64,000 bases of DNA, from assembly GCA_029783825.1 (NCBI GenBank), contig JAREIK010017961.1, forward strand, positions 1-64,000. Reading direction: 5' to 3'. How positions within the stretch are numbered: the first letter of the stretch is position 1; each line of letters opens with the position of its first letter. Made by a program: the position numbers and the translations under genes. The notes below the pieces were generated by a model. The model saw only the letters and a program-made list of their open reading frames with translations. It made no database searches and was not told the DNA's origin. This document shows positions 12,790 through 26,232 of the stretch, one piece after another. This stretch comes from Sapria himalayana (lineage: Eukaryota > Streptophyta > Magnoliopsida > Malpighiales > Rafflesiaceae).

Positions 12790-13203
12790 AATTGGTTGTT
12801 TGCCCAAATTTGGCATTGCCTAGCATGACCTTGCATTTAGAGGTGATGGCCGGGCCGGGCCGGCACGAGACATAGCACGATTAAGCCATGCTTGGGTCGG
12901 CCCGGCATGAGAATTTTTGGTGCCCATGCCCGTTTTGTGCCCGACAACGGTACCAATCGTGTCGTGTAGTGCAGAGGCCAACAAGACCTTGTATCGTGTC
13001 TGACCCGGTATGGTTTTGTGGCCCGTGGCGTGGTTCGCTGGCACGAGACATGTCCTGCACCCTACCCCCACTTTATCGCCAGCCGCTAAAGTCCATACTA
13101 TACGGATAGGGAAAATACGTGGGCACGGGTCCGATTCCACTCCGACCCGATCCACGGTCCAGCTCGACCCGTATCGCCCCCCCCCCCCCCCCCCCCCTCC
13201 CCC
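12790..13203. mobile_element. GC-rich hAT subterminal region ending in poly-C
   Basis: A sharp rise in GC against the surroundings, with GGGCCGGGCC, GGCACGAG and GTGCC-type repeats like the MITEs of this window, and a TAGAGGTG terminal motif at 12837. No matching far end (a CACCTCTA type) was found. It adjoins the hAT relic, so it may be that element's end or a separate MITE. A C-run (21 C, T, 5 C) occupies 13177-13203. Long frames here are by-products of GC content. Confidence 0.6.
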
Positions 13204-13234
13204 AACAGTTAAAAAAAATTATAATTTGAATATC

Positions 13235-13261
13235 AGCCGTTGGATTTCACCTCCAACGGCT
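13235..13261. other. Perfect 10-bp-stem hairpin
   Basis: AGCCGTTGGA and TCCAACGGCT flank a 7-base loop. It sits 31 bp after the poly-C run and about 36 bp before the minisatellite begins, in sequence absent from the mirror arm. Its role is unknown; it may be part of a broken element end. Confidence 0.7.
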
Positions 13262-13296
13262 AGAGGGCAGAATCCGACGGGTCTCATGATCTACCT

Positions 13297-13625
13297 AACT
13301 AGTTATAAATAAGTAGCTTATCAACTCATTACAAACTAGTCATAAAGGAGTGTGTTATAATTTTTTTATAAATGAATGGCTTATAAAATCTTTATAATTG
13401 AGTATCTTATAACTCATTATAAATGAATGTCTTATAAATCATTATATATGAGTATCTAATAACTACTTATAAATGAGTTCTAATAAATTCATTTTATATA
13501 AGTGTTTTATCAACTCATTATAAATGAGTATCTTATTAACTTCATATAAATGAGTATCTTATCAACTCCTTATAAATGAATATCTTATCAATTCATTATA
13601 AATAAGTATCATATTATTTGGTATG
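13297..13625. repeat. 26-bp minisatellite, left locus 1
   Basis: Degenerate ~26-bp units of the form ACTCATTATAAATGAGTATCT TATCA. Each contains a near-palindrome (ACTCATT...AATGAGT). The mirror locus at about 38730-39597 is more than twice as long. Confidence 0.82.
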
Positions 13626-15279
13626 CTAAATAACAAATAAAACTAGTAATCTTAGTCAATATTCATTATGTGTTTTATAGAAGAAAGCTTTAAAATGAAT
13701 AATTTAACTAAATTATATTTTTTATGGAATATGAAGGATAATTAGAAAATTCTATGATGTTTGTTTGAAATGGAGACTTGATGTATTGTTGAGAAGAATG
13801 GTAGTACAAAGTTTTGTTAACTCCTAGTATTAATTATGTTACGACATTGTTATATCTCATTGAGTTATAAGATAGTTTTTTCATCTATTCTTAGCTAAAA
13901 TTCTATATGAATAATTATTATAATCTTCACGTGCCATAACTCTACCCATCATTAACACAATTATTTCACTATGAAACACATTCTTTTTGGTTGTGAAACT
14001 TTATTGGAGTGATAATCACACTAGCTTAAAATATTATTTAATAATTGTGACATTAATTTCATATTTCAACAACCAATTACCTCATTAGAATCCAAAGCCA
14101 TGAAAAGCTTTGGTGCCATGACAGCTTTGTTCCCAAAATTTTTTAATTACAGAGCCAATAAATTCAAAACAAAAATTATGATTTTATTCCAAGCACCTCA
14201 TCTTTTAGCTATAGAACATTCTAGAGAATCATACTCAAGCCTCAGCCATTTCCAAGCTATGACATTTGCTCTCGAGAATGTCACTAGCCAGATCTTATTT
14301 CCAATGTTGCAATTTTTAGTTATAGAGATAAAATGTGTAGTAGTGACCATTCTCATCTATGTGGTCATCTGATCCAAGAGAGAGGCTAAAAGCATGACTA
14401 ATTATCTGTACCATAGTCATCTAATGCAAGAGAGTGACCAAAGTTATGGTTCATTCACAATACTATGATTTTATGTTCTAGAGACGAAATATGTAGCCAT
14501 AGATATTTTCAATATTACTGCATTCTAAACTTTGAAAGTGACAAAAACTACTACTCATTCCTATATAGATATGTTATTTGACTTAAAGTTTGCATCTAGC
14601 AATTTGAGTATAAAAGAGTAAATTATAAATTTTGAGAGTATTCTAGGGCATGAGAAAAAAATAAAGCTAGGATTTAGGAAAATTTTTTATCCAACCCTTG
14701 GAAAGATTCATGAACAAATCAGTGATGCAAGAAACTTATCGATGTTCAAACTATCAAACATTCATAGATATTTTAGTACTTTATGATAGTGTATATGCAT
14801 GAAAAGGAAATTATTTATTAATTTTATAACTTTAGAGTTTTGGTATGTTTTTATAAATAATTATAAAATCAACAAATTTTTAAAGGAATTTAGTAAAATA
14901 TCTAGTATAATAAGCCATGTAGTTTTGACATCTATTCTTGGTAAAAATCATATTTAATTGGTCATGACGATCCTTATATATCATGATCCTATAAACTTGG
15001 TAGCACAAATATTCTACTTTATCACACGATCTTAATGGTTGAAATATTATCAGGAAGTCATAGTAATGCTTATCTTATAAAATTTAAATGGTTGTGACTC
15101 TCATCGTCAAATAAAGGTACAATTATAACTTTTATGTTTAAACTAATTATTAATTTTGGGAAATTGTTGCATTACCACGACAACATGATATATTAGGGAT
15201 TAGAAGGCTAGTGCCACTGCTACCTACAACATTGCAGACACTTGAAGAAATATGAAGGGTAAGTTTTGTCTCATCAACT
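13626..15279. repeat. Non-coding arm segment, LTR-like
   Basis: AT-rich, with no convincing frame. It is mirrored at about 37130-38725. Parts are diverged relatives of other arm sequence: 14270-14680 resembles the reverse of 20150-20450, and 14820-15000 resembles 22010-22190 directly (TAGTTTTG..ATCTATTCTTGG). It reads like retroelement LTR or untranslated sequence, but no TG...CA ends or primer site were fixed. Confidence 0.45.
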
Positions 15280-18200
15280 TGTTTAAAAGAGTGTCCTATC
15301 AACTCATTATAAATACTATATTTTTAACTAGTTATAAATGAGTGTCTTAGCAAATCATAATAAAATAGTTTCCTTATAACTCTATATAAATGAGAGTCTT
15401 ACTCCTTAGAAATGAATATCTATAAATTTCTTATAAATGAATCTCTTATCAACTCATTATAAAAGGGTATATTATCAATATATTATAAACAAATGTCTTA
15501 TCAACTCATTAAAATGAGCGTCTTATCAACTCCTTATAAATGAGTGTCTTATTAACTTATTATAAGACAAATTTTTATCAACTTATTATTAATGATTATC
15601 TTATAACCATGTACCAAATGAGCATCTTGTCAAGTCATTGGGAAAATATGTCTTTTGAACTCATCATAAATAAGCGTCATATCTACTCATTATAAATGTG
15701 TGTCTTATCGACTAATTATAAATTTTTGCATTATCAACTTGTTATTAATGAATGTATTATCAACTCATTACAAAATGAGTGTCTTATCAAGTCATTAAAA
15801 AAGTGTGCCTTATCAACTACTTATAAATTAATCTATTATCAACTCATTATAAAATGAGTGTCTTATCAAGTCATTAAAAAAGTGTGCCTTATCAACTACT
15901 TATAAATTAATCTATTATCAACTCGTTATAAATGAGTGTCATATAAACTCCTTATCAAAGAATATCTTAACAACTCATTATGATTGAGTGTCTTATCAAC
16001 TCATTATGAGAGAGTGTCTTTTCAATTCATAATAAATTAGTATTTTATCAACTCCTAATAAATGTGTATTTTATTGACGCGCTATAAATTAGTGTCTTGA
16101 CAACTCATTATAAACAAATATTTTATCAACTTGTTATAAAAGAAACAGATATCAACTTGTTACAAATGAGATTCTTCTCAACAGATTATAAATGAGTTTC
16201 TTATCAACTCATAATGAGAGAGTGTCTTATCAACTCATTATAAATTACTATCTTACCAAGTTGTTATAAATGAGTGTATTACAGTTTTTTATTAATAGTT
16301 TTCGTATTACTCACTATAAAATGAGCATCTTATTACTCATTATAAATGAATGAGTAATAATTCATAATAAATGAGTGTCTTATTACTTGTTATAAATAAG
16401 TATTTATTAAAACATGATAATGGGTATCTTGTCAACTTGTTATAAATGGGTCCCTTATTAACTTATTATAAATAAAGATCTTATTAAATGATTATGAATG
16501 AATATCCTATGAACTCGTTACAAATGAGTATCTTATCAACTCATTATAAATAAGCACCATGATAACTCATTATAAACTAGTGTCTTATAACTAATTTTAA
16601 ATAATCATCTTAGAATTACTTATAAATAAGTGTATTTTCACCTCATTATAAACAAATGTCTTATTAACTCCTTATAAATGATTTTTTTAACTTCTCATAA
16701 ATGAGTATCAATTAACTAATTATAAATGAGTATCATTTCAATTTAATATAAAGGAGTATATTTTTTTTTCTCATGTATTATTATGAGAAAAAAAATAAGT
16801 CATTAAAATGAATGACTTATCAACTTGTTGATAAGATATTCTCTCATAAATAAGTGTCTTTTCACCTCATCATAAAAAAATATCTTATCAACTCATTATA
16901 AATGAGTATCTTATCAATTCTCTATAAATGAGTATATTATCAACTCTATATAAATGAGTATCTTATCAACTCTATATAAATGAGTATCTTATCAACTCTC
17001 TATAAATGAGTATCTTATCAACTCTCTATAAATGAGTATCTTATCAACTCTCTATAAATCAGTATCTTATCAACTTATTATGAAATAATGTCTCATCAAC
17101 ATTTTATAAATGATTGTATTATAAACTCCTTATAAATGTTTATCTTATCAACTCATTATAAATGATAAAAAATTATCTACTCAATATGAGAGACTACCTT
17201 TTCAACTCATTAAAAATATTTGTCTTATCAATTTATTATAAATATTTATCTTATTAAGTCATTATAACTGAGCGTGTTATCAACACTTTATAAATGAATA
17301 TCAAATCAACTAATTATTAATGAATATATTAACATCTCATTGTAATATTGTGTCTTATTAACTTATTATAATAAGTGTATTATTAACTAATTATAAATGA
17401 TGTCTTATAAACTCATTATAAATGAGTGTTTTATCAACTCATTATAAATTAATTACAATTCAAATATTTATAAATGAGTATCTTATCAATACATTTTAAA
17501 TGAAATATCTTAAAACTCATAAACAAGTATATTAATAGCTTTTTATATATAATTGTCTTATCAACTCATAATAAATGAGTGCCTTAGCAACTCATTATAA
17601 ATGATAATATTATCAACTTGTTATAAATGATAGTATTATCAACTCATTATATTGAGTGTCTTTACAAATCTTTATATATTACTATCTTATCAACTAGTTA
17701 TAAATGAGTGTCATATAAAACTCATAATAGAATGAGTATCTTATTAACTTAATATAAACATATGTCCTATAAATTCTATATAAATGAGTATCATATCTAA
17801 TCATTATAAAAATTATCTTATTAACTCATTACAATTGAGTGTATTATCAACTAGTTATAAAAGAATACCTTATCAATTACTTATAAATGAGTCTTTTTTC
17901 AACTCGTTATAAATGAATATCTTATCAACTTATTATGATGGAGTATCTTATCAAATAATTATGAGGGAGTATCTTATCAACTCATCATGACTAATTTTCT
18001 TATCAATTCATTATAAATGAATACTATATCAATTCTTTTATAAATGAGTATCATATCAAATTCTAATAAATGAGTATTTTATAAACTCATTATAAATGAA
18101 TATCTTATCAACTCATTATAAATTAGTATCTTATCAACTCATTATAAATGAGTATCTTATCAACTCATTATAAATGAGTATCCTATCAACTCATTATAAA

Positions 18201-18930
18201 TAAATATTTTATCAGCTCTTTATAAATGAATGTTTTATCAACTCTTTAGGAGTCTTATCGACTCATTATAAATAAGTGTCATATCAACTCTTTATAAGTG
18301 AGTATCATGTCAACTCATTATAAAAGAGTATCATATCAACTTATTTTATATGAATATTTATCAAGTTATTGTAAATAAGTGTGTTGTCAATTTTTTATAA
18401 ATGACCATCTTATCAACTCATTACAAAAGAGTGACCAATCAGCTGTATAAATGAGTATTTCTCATCTCATTTAAATGATTGTCTTGTAATTAATATAGTA
18501 TCAATTCATTATAATTGATTTTTTATCAAGCTATTACATAAATAAGTGTCTTATCAACTCTTTATAAATAAGTATTTTATCAATTTGTTACACGTGAGTG
18601 TCACATCAATTTGATAAAAGGGTATCTTATCAACTCGTTATAAAGGAGTTTCTTGTAACTCATTGTAAACTAGTGTCTTGTCAACTCATTATAAATGAGT
18701 ATCTTATAAACTCATTATAAATTAGTATCTTATAAACTCATTATAAAAGAGTATCCTATCAAAAAATTAAAACAAACATCTTATTAATACATTATAAATG
18801 TGCATCTTCTTATTATAAATGAGTATGCTATAAACTCATTATAAATTACTATCTTATCAACTAGTTATAAATGAGTGTATTATCAACTCAATATAAATAA
18901 GTGTTTTGCCAACTTATAAATTGGTATCTT
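15280..18930. repeat. 26-bp minisatellite, left locus 2 (about 3.65 kb)
   Basis: About 140 degenerate units around TATCTTATCAACTCATTATAAATGAG. Homogeneous runs occur at 16885-17060 (CTCTATATAAATGAG variant) and 18080-18190. A short higher-order repeat is seen at 15760-15920, where a stretch of about 85 bp is duplicated. The mirror locus 35540-37130 is only about 1.6 kb. Near-palindromic units allow many small hairpins on either strand. Confidence 0.9.
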
Positions 18931-21319
18931 ATTATTGTGACTTGGTAATGATTCTAAATTTTTTGGATTTAGCAAATTCTCAAAATTCAATTGTGCAAGG
19001 TTCTCTTATCCAACTATTCCCACATTTATATAGGTTGTACATGTGGTAAAGTAGATTTTTATTCCAATATAAGTCACATAGGGATTGTATAGGTAATTAA
19101 CCAATTATTAGTTGGTTATTGCTCTAGTTGAGATGATAAGAATGAGTTTTTAGTAATATTCTTAGATTTTAGGGATATTCAACTCCTTTATTCATAATAG
19201 CTTATATAAATAGTTTAGATATTTGTGTTTAGTTACAAAATAAGGTTATACTCTTATAAAAATGATTTTCTAGTAGTATACAAGATTGTTATCAACTATT
19301 GGGTCATTCCTAATGATATTCTCCTCGTAGCTATCCCCTTGGAATAATATCAAAAAAATGACAAATTAACTTTGCTCAAAAATTATTTAAAAGTTTTTAC
19401 CTTTTATGAAATCATTTACAAGCTGAAAAATATCTATTCTTTCATCTTTTTATGTATCATACTTGTATAATTAGTATATATTTTCCTTCAATTCTCACTG
19501 TTATGAGTCATATAATAAAAGATAAATTATATGATTATTACCACCTTACCTATCATCATCTACCATGATGACACATGACTCCCACATTAAAGATGAAACT
19601 CTTAGAATAATATTTTATAAAATTTATACACAATTTTAGGGTCAATTCTTCTAAGATATGCACAATAGATTAGCTTAGAAAAGTATTCATGCATTCGACT
19701 TCTTAAGTACCATACTCATATGATTAAACTTAACTCAACATTGAGTTTTGATGTAAAAGTTTGTCTTGTATCTCATGATCAAAAGAACTATCACTTCTTT
19801 CCTAGCATTACACATGTGTGTTCTATATGGTGTACTTATCATGATCCACCAATAAAGCATGCACGAACTCACTAATAATAAAATTCTAATTCTAATTTTA
19901 CATAAATCACTTTTATTAAAAACCAAAATACAATAAAATCTAAATATTAAAATTCATTAATCATGTATCTATTAGGCAAAATCAAATACACCAATCAAAG
20001 ACTTCGATTTAGTATGACATTCATGAGGAGTTCAAATGAGATAATTTGAGATAAAATTCATTGAATTCTAGGTTTATAATGATAGCCCTCAAGATGTCTA
20101 GGAATAATACCGTAAATCCAGAATACATATTCCTAAACCTTGATGTGGAGTCAAAATTCACTCCCCCTCTTAATGTTCATTTTGTGCCTTAAAATTCTAT
20201 TTTGAAATTTTCATATTTTGTACATTTATACTCAAATGACTACCTGTAAAATTTTAGTCAAAAGTTATGACCGTTGGAATACAATAGTTTTCTTTTTTCA
20301 TCTCTTTAACACAAAGATGTGGCTCTATGAATGAACCATTACACTAATCATTTTCTTTCTTTAGATTGTTGCATCACTAGAAATAGTTGTGATTGTATAT
20401 TTAGTCTCTATAATACAAAGCCATAGTATTGGATATAAATCATGGTTTTGGTGTCTCTCTTGTATTAGAATATTATGGTCCTTGGAATGATTCATGACCT
20501 TGGCTATTTAAACAAGGTAGAAAGTCACGGCCCTGGTAATAGCCATGATTTGAGTAAATACCCTTTGAAACTTACTCTAGCTAAAAGTCACCGTGCTAGA
20601 GGATTTTCATGAATAATCATAAAAATATCAAGTTTTATTTGCTATCTAGCATCCCAAACAAACTCTCATACTTAAGTAATGTCTCATCCCCAAACAATTA
20701 TGCATTTATATAAAATTATACATTCCTTCCATCCCACATAAATATTTGTAATGATTACGTTTGGGAATCATACGATGTCTAATTAGTAGGGTTAATTCTT
20801 CTTGTGGATATATTAGGGAGTCATGATAGGGTTTGATTTCAATGACTCAATTTGTGTGTGTAAAATGATATATGTGAGTTGTTATATTTATTTCATCACA
20901 TTATACATAAATTATTATTTGGTTGCACCCCAATTAATTTTGCATTTAATTACCATAACTAAACTATCAATAAGTTTTTATTTATATTAGTGATCTCGGT
21001 TGTTTAGGCTAACTTCATCATAGAATCTTTCATTTTTTATTTTTTCTCAAACTTTTTCTTAGTGTTGAATTATTTTACATTACTTTTTTTGAGGCTTCCT
21101 TTTTTTTCTTTTTATTTGCTGGATGCCAAGGCTTTTTGGATTGCCATGACATCATCACCATCGGATGACATGACTTTAAGATTGCCACAACTTTTTGTTG
21201 GATTCTACTTCGAGCTTTTTCTATCTAGATCTTCAAAGTCATTATGTTGGGGTTTGTCATGATTTCTTTCTTTTTCTTTTGTATCTCCAAAGTTGTAGTG
21301 CTAGTTAAAGCTGAAAATA
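18931..21319. repeat. Non-coding arm segment
   Basis: AT-rich sequence mirrored at about 33090-35540. A TATATAAATAG TATA-like string is at 19202-19214. 19500-19750 is a diverged reverse relative of 22690-23000, and 20150-20660 of 13.6-14.7 kb. It probably includes LTR or untranslated parts of the gypsy element whose integrase follows. No gene is seen. Confidence 0.45.
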
Positions 21320-21915
21320 CATTAATGCCTCTATTTCTTTGTCTACTTCTTTCAAATCTTCTAAAATTATTTTTGAAGTCGTATAATGCTTCACCTTTTA
21401 CCAATTTGATTTTAATTCCTCTCTATATCTTGATTTCTCCAATACTGCCCCATAAGGAGTTAAAATCATAATTATAAAGGGTCTATACCACCCGGACTTC
21501 AACTTCCATGAGAATAACTTAAGCCAAGAGTTTAAAGCTAATAACTTCTCCACCATTTTAAAATCTCTCCTTTGTATATTCTTATATTGTCATCTTTTTA
21601 TTTTATATTTATAAATCCATAAATTATTATAAGCTTCATTTGTTAATTCATCCAGTCAACTTACTAGCAGAATTCTCCTTTCTTTTGCATCATTCATACC
21701 GTAGTTTAATTTCTTAATATTCCACCATGCTTGATGTTTGAGTTCTACCACCAAATGACAGGTTTTACCAAGAAGAAGTCCATAAGTAAACATCTCTAGT
21801 GTAGTTTTAAATGTAGTTATATTAACTCATAATGTTTTATCTAATCATTTAGACCAATCTTTTCTAGATGAGTTGATCATTTTTGAATATCATTTTGGTC
21901 TTTCTGTTAGATATT
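21320..21915 (-). pseudogene. Ty3/gypsy (Athila/Tat-like) integrase C-terminal relic, left arm
   Basis: Read on the minus strand from about 21910 to 21320, with several frame changes, the sequence follows the C-terminal part of a plant Ty3/gypsy integrase. In order it shows INSSRKDWSK, TTLEMFTYGLLLGKTCHLVV (family form: TPIGMSPYRLVFGKACHLPV), VELKHQAWWNIKKLN (family form VELEHKAYWAIKKLN), LDELTNEAYNN, then NSWLKLFSWKLKSGWYRPF (family form NSRLKLFPGKLRSRWSGPF) and KHYTTSKIILEDL. The catalytic core lies further upstream and is not preserved here. Stops and frameshifts rule out function. The same relic is mirrored at 32488-33085, so it was present before the arms were duplicated. Confidence 0.82.
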
Positions 21916-23749
21916 TTTGCTTACCCTTTCATTTGTAGATGATTATTCAAATTTTAAATTATCAAGAATTCTTATATATTTTGATAATATTTGATGATGC
22001 ATAGATATACAAATTAAGATTTTTTTGGATAACTTTTATGACTTTGGAATTTTGGTAGATTTTGATAAATAGTCATGAAATCAATAGATTTTTGGAGGTT
22101 TTTGGCTGAATGATAGAGTATGAAGTCTTATGTAGTTTTGGTATCTATTCTTGGCTGAAACTCTATCTAGTTGGTCATGACAATATTTTTGGGGAGTCCT
22201 CCATTCTTCTTCTTTCCCCATGTAACAAGCAAAGGTCACAGTTTAGCTACTAAACTCTAGGAAAATTTTTTGCACTCCCTAGAGACTCTATAAGTTAACA
22301 AGGGACACTAGACTTAATATTAATTCCTAGAGTTGGGGGGCATGACTCTCAAATCCTCCAATCTCTAGGGTAGATTCTAGAATTTCTATCAAAATAGTGT
22401 ATGATCTAGGGTTTTTATAACTTAGTTTATGTGATGTAACATTGATTTTATGTTAATTGTTGTATTTTTGATTTAGTTTACATTATGGATATTGGTGGAT
22501 AGGTAATTAAATAGAAATTGAACTAAAATTTTAACTATTAGTATGTTTGCATGAGATTATCATGAAAGACAGTAATATGTAAACCATGAGGCTCGCTGAG
22601 ACATATGTAAGGAATGAAGTGGCATTCGTTCCAATGTGATGTGCGAGATTCATTAAAACTTAAATTTTGGGTATACTAATCATTAATAATACGACACTTA
22701 TGAAGTCAATAGTATAAATAATTTTACAATCAATTCATTATACATATCTTAAATGAACTAATTCTTGATTGAGATGAATATTATATAGAATATTCTATTA
22801 ACGGTTTCATCCCTTGAGGATTTCGTCTTTAGTGTAGAGTTGCATCATCGATAAGGACAATGATAAGCAATCCTCGAGGGGTGTTCATGTATATTATAAC
22901 TCATAAGGTAGTGATAACTCTTATGAGTTATTTTCACTCGAATGGTTCCCACTAGTGAAACTTTAGGGAACCATATGTTAATTATATAAGTATGATACTT
23001 ACGAAGCCAAAAGAATAAAAAATTATAAATCATGTCGATTCTTGATCATTATGATAGCTGAGGCCAAAAAATAAGAATATACATATAAATCAACTATTAA
23101 CGGCGGCTAATGAACTACCTAAAAAGTATGAGATTTTAAATAACTATCGAGTAGACCTATTTTGTTATCTCAGTAGTGACATACTTATGGAATAATTTTT
23201 GCATATTATATATCATAGCATGTCAAACTTAGTGAACATATTTTAGTGTAAGAAACCCACAACAATTTTTGCATCACTCTGCTATTTCTTTAACTCATTT
23301 GATACATAATCTACTAGTAATAGGATGCACTCTTTCCCAAAAGATGCAAGAAAAGAACATATGAAATCAATTCTACATTTTAAAAAAATTTGCACTTCTA
23401 GAATAAATTAAAGTGCCATTTAATATTTGCTATATATATTACTCAATCTCTGGCATCTATCGCGCCATCGTGCTATGTATTGATAAACTTAAAAAAATGA
23501 AACCTAATAAAAACTAGATTGTAATACCTTCAAAGTATTTTTGTTACTGTCAAAATACCTTCTAAGTAGTTTTGTTACTACCAAAAATACCTTATACACA
23601 ATAATAAATGATATTTGAGGATGATCATTGTCTGTTCTTTTTCAGGACATGCATCTTCTTTTAATTTGATCGATACATCCTCTAAATAATAAGGATCATT
23701 CCATAGATTATATCTCAAATCGTACAAGAATAATGAGGATCTTAAAACT
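21916..23749. repeat. Non-coding arm segment
   Basis: AT-rich sequence mirrored at about 30680-32490. The strongest arm-to-arm match (22845-23033 with 31370-31558) lies here. An ATGAGTT dyad is at 22896-22933. No gene or element end is recognised. Confidence 0.5.
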
Positions 23750-24070
23750 TGTTTAAATGCATGTATTGTAACTCATTATATATAGTTATCTTATAATTCA
23801 TTATAAATGAATCTCACATAACATATTATAAATGAGTGTCTTATTGTTAATTAGAAATGAATATCTTATAACTCATTATAAGAGAATGTACTTTGACACA
23901 TTATAAATGATTGTATTATAACTCATTTTAAATGTATACATTATTACTTATTAAAAACATGTGTCATATAACTCATTATGAATAAGTCTCTCATAATTCA
24001 GTATAAACGAGTGTCCTATAATACTTTTTTTTAAGTGTCTTATAATGCATTATAAACAAGAGGCTTTTTA
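23750..24070. repeat. 26-bp minisatellite, left locus 3
   Basis: Short, degenerate array of the same family (CATTATAAATGAGTGTCTTAT units), about 12 units. Its mirror is at about 30350-30680, of equal length. This locus, unlike the other two, has not changed size between arms. Confidence 0.78.
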
Positions 24071-24681
24071 TTTTTCCTATACTAGTATCATATATCAATT
24101 CATGTAAAATATTTTCAGAGTTTGTATTGAGCTAACTTATGTCAATGTTGACATCATGAATAAAATTATACATATATAGGCTGGAAAATATTGGGTATTC
24201 AAGAAGTGTATTTGTGTGAAATATCACTTTCAATTAGTCAATCTATTATTGATTTTGTGGATGATTAGAATAATTTATCTAACCAAAAAAATGACATATT
24301 CAACACCATTTTTATGTATTGACACGCATCACATGCCATCAATTTACTAAGATGATTTGGTAAAGAATATGTTTGCCATCATTTGTGTTTTTAGATCCTT
24401 CCCAATCTATAAGGAATACCACAAACGAGAAATGCCCAAAATCTCAATTTAAGTATAAATTGATTGTGTATTATTCCATATTTAAAAAGTTTGAATATAA
24501 TAAAATGCTTACAAGAATGTCTTTGATTTATATATTTTTTTTGTCATTAGTTTATTATTATTTTATATTATATAATTTTGTTTCGCACTATTCCATATTG
24601 TTTACAATTTTAAAGTAGCACGCTCACGCATTATTATTAATGCATATTTATGATAAACCATATATATAACATGTTACTACA

Positions 24682-24682
<1 letters not shown>

Positions 24683-24716
<34 letters not shown>
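24683..24716. repeat. (TA)n microsatellite, left arm
   Basis: About 34 bp of TA with one break. The mirror site at 29640-29735 is about 95 bp long. Confidence 0.9.
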
Positions 24717-24717
<1 letters not shown>

Positions 24718-25215
24718 AATCAAAGCATAGTATAGTTTCTACATGTAAGATGAAGGTTACTCCCACAAAGGATGAGATAGCATTGCTTTATAATATTAAG
24801 ATTAGACCAAGAGTTTATTCGATTGCAAACATTGATTGTCTATAATTGCTAAATTAATTGCTATATGTATTTCCTTGCCTTCTTAAACTACTAGAAGCTA
24901 TCTAATAACACTAGGAAATTAGAGTTGTTCTCTTTTCTTTTTAGATTAATTTCACTAAAAAATAGACTAGATTTTTAATTTAAGTGTTTACATATATATA
25001 TATATTTTTACTTCTCGTTATCTTCGACTTAATTTGTTAGAGAAACATATTTTATTTTGATTAATTTTATGTTGAAATGAAATTATCACATTGAGAAGAT
25101 TAAAATTGACGTGTGGTAACTCGGCACCCACTTATTTGAAAATCCAAGTTTGGTTTTTGCTATATATATATATATACTAAATATAAACTCTATATTTTTA
25201 CGTATATGTATGCTT

Positions 25216-25217
<2 letters not shown>

Positions 25218-25286
<69 letters not shown>
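25218..25286. repeat. (TA)n microsatellite, left arm
   Basis: About 69 bp of TA/AT. The mirror site near 29120-29132 has only a short run, so this one expanded on the left or shrank on the right. Confidence 0.9.
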
Positions 25287-25292
<6 letters not shown>

Positions 25293-26232
25293 GTTATATA
25301 TTTATACTTCTGTGTGTGTGTTACTATAAACATACCATTATGGCCTACATATATAAACAATATATACGTATTATTGTATGTACACTAGTTATTTAAAAAA
25401 ATAAATATAAATGCTTATATGTTAAACATATGTACAATATATATGCTTATACATATAAAACACATATAGTGGATATTTTATTTATATAAAATGAATACTT
25501 AGTTTATGCAAACAATGTTATGAAACACTATTTTTCTAATTTTATTTTGAATTTTTTAATCTATCATGGAGAGTGCTAGGGTATATTCGTGTTTTAGTTT
25601 TGAGTATACTAAAATGTAAATATTTTAGGTTTTAGTAAACTTTATTATTATTATTATCATCATTTTTTTTTGTATATATTTATATTTAGTGTATCAAGAT
25701 ATTATTTGCCCAAAAAATATATATCCTAATTTTTGTGGGCAATATTATGGTAGATATTAAATTATAGTCTTTTTTGTAACTAATCCTAAATGCATAGCTA
25801 CTTATGGTGGATACAAAATTAATTCAACAAATAATTAATTATAACAATATGTTTGTATTAACTTCCCTAGAGGTGCAATGAAGGAAAAGTAAGTCCTTTT
25901 GAAATTCATTGAGTTGCTCTAAATTGGCCCAAATACTCATGATCATCAAAAAAAAATACATCATATGTATGATATTATTAAATGATAGTGCAATGTAGTA
26001 ACTTCCTAGACAATTTTCTGGATGGACAATAAAGCTACCCCCCACCCCAATCAGGTGACAGTGTTTTCTTTATTGTTGAGAAGTTGGCAGTCCAATTTAA
26101 TGTAAATTGATCTGCTTACATGTAACATTTCATTCTCTTCAATTAGTTAGTTTTAAATATGATGCCTTTCTGAGCTTGTTTGTAATGTGGTGCCAATGTT
26201 GTTGACATGATTGACTTTTGTAGACGCAGACT

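Noticed and set aside
12820..13312. Overlapping open frames of 73-111 codons on both strands, one with a proline run
   Set aside because: They come from the GC-rich hAT end and the poly-C tract; there is no domain, and both strands are open at once.
14100..14372. 90-codon open frame with a mirror counterpart at 38026-38217
   Set aside because: The counterpart is the same DNA mirrored by the giant palindrome; there is no domain, and the sequence is LTR-like non-coding.
15280..18930. Regular 26-bp repeats as a possible CRISPR array
   Set aside because: Units are directly adjacent with no unique spacers, drift continuously, and lie in a plant nuclear context; this is a minisatellite.
25206..25388. 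60-codon frame of tyrosine and isoleucine
   Set aside because: It is translated TA microsatellite.
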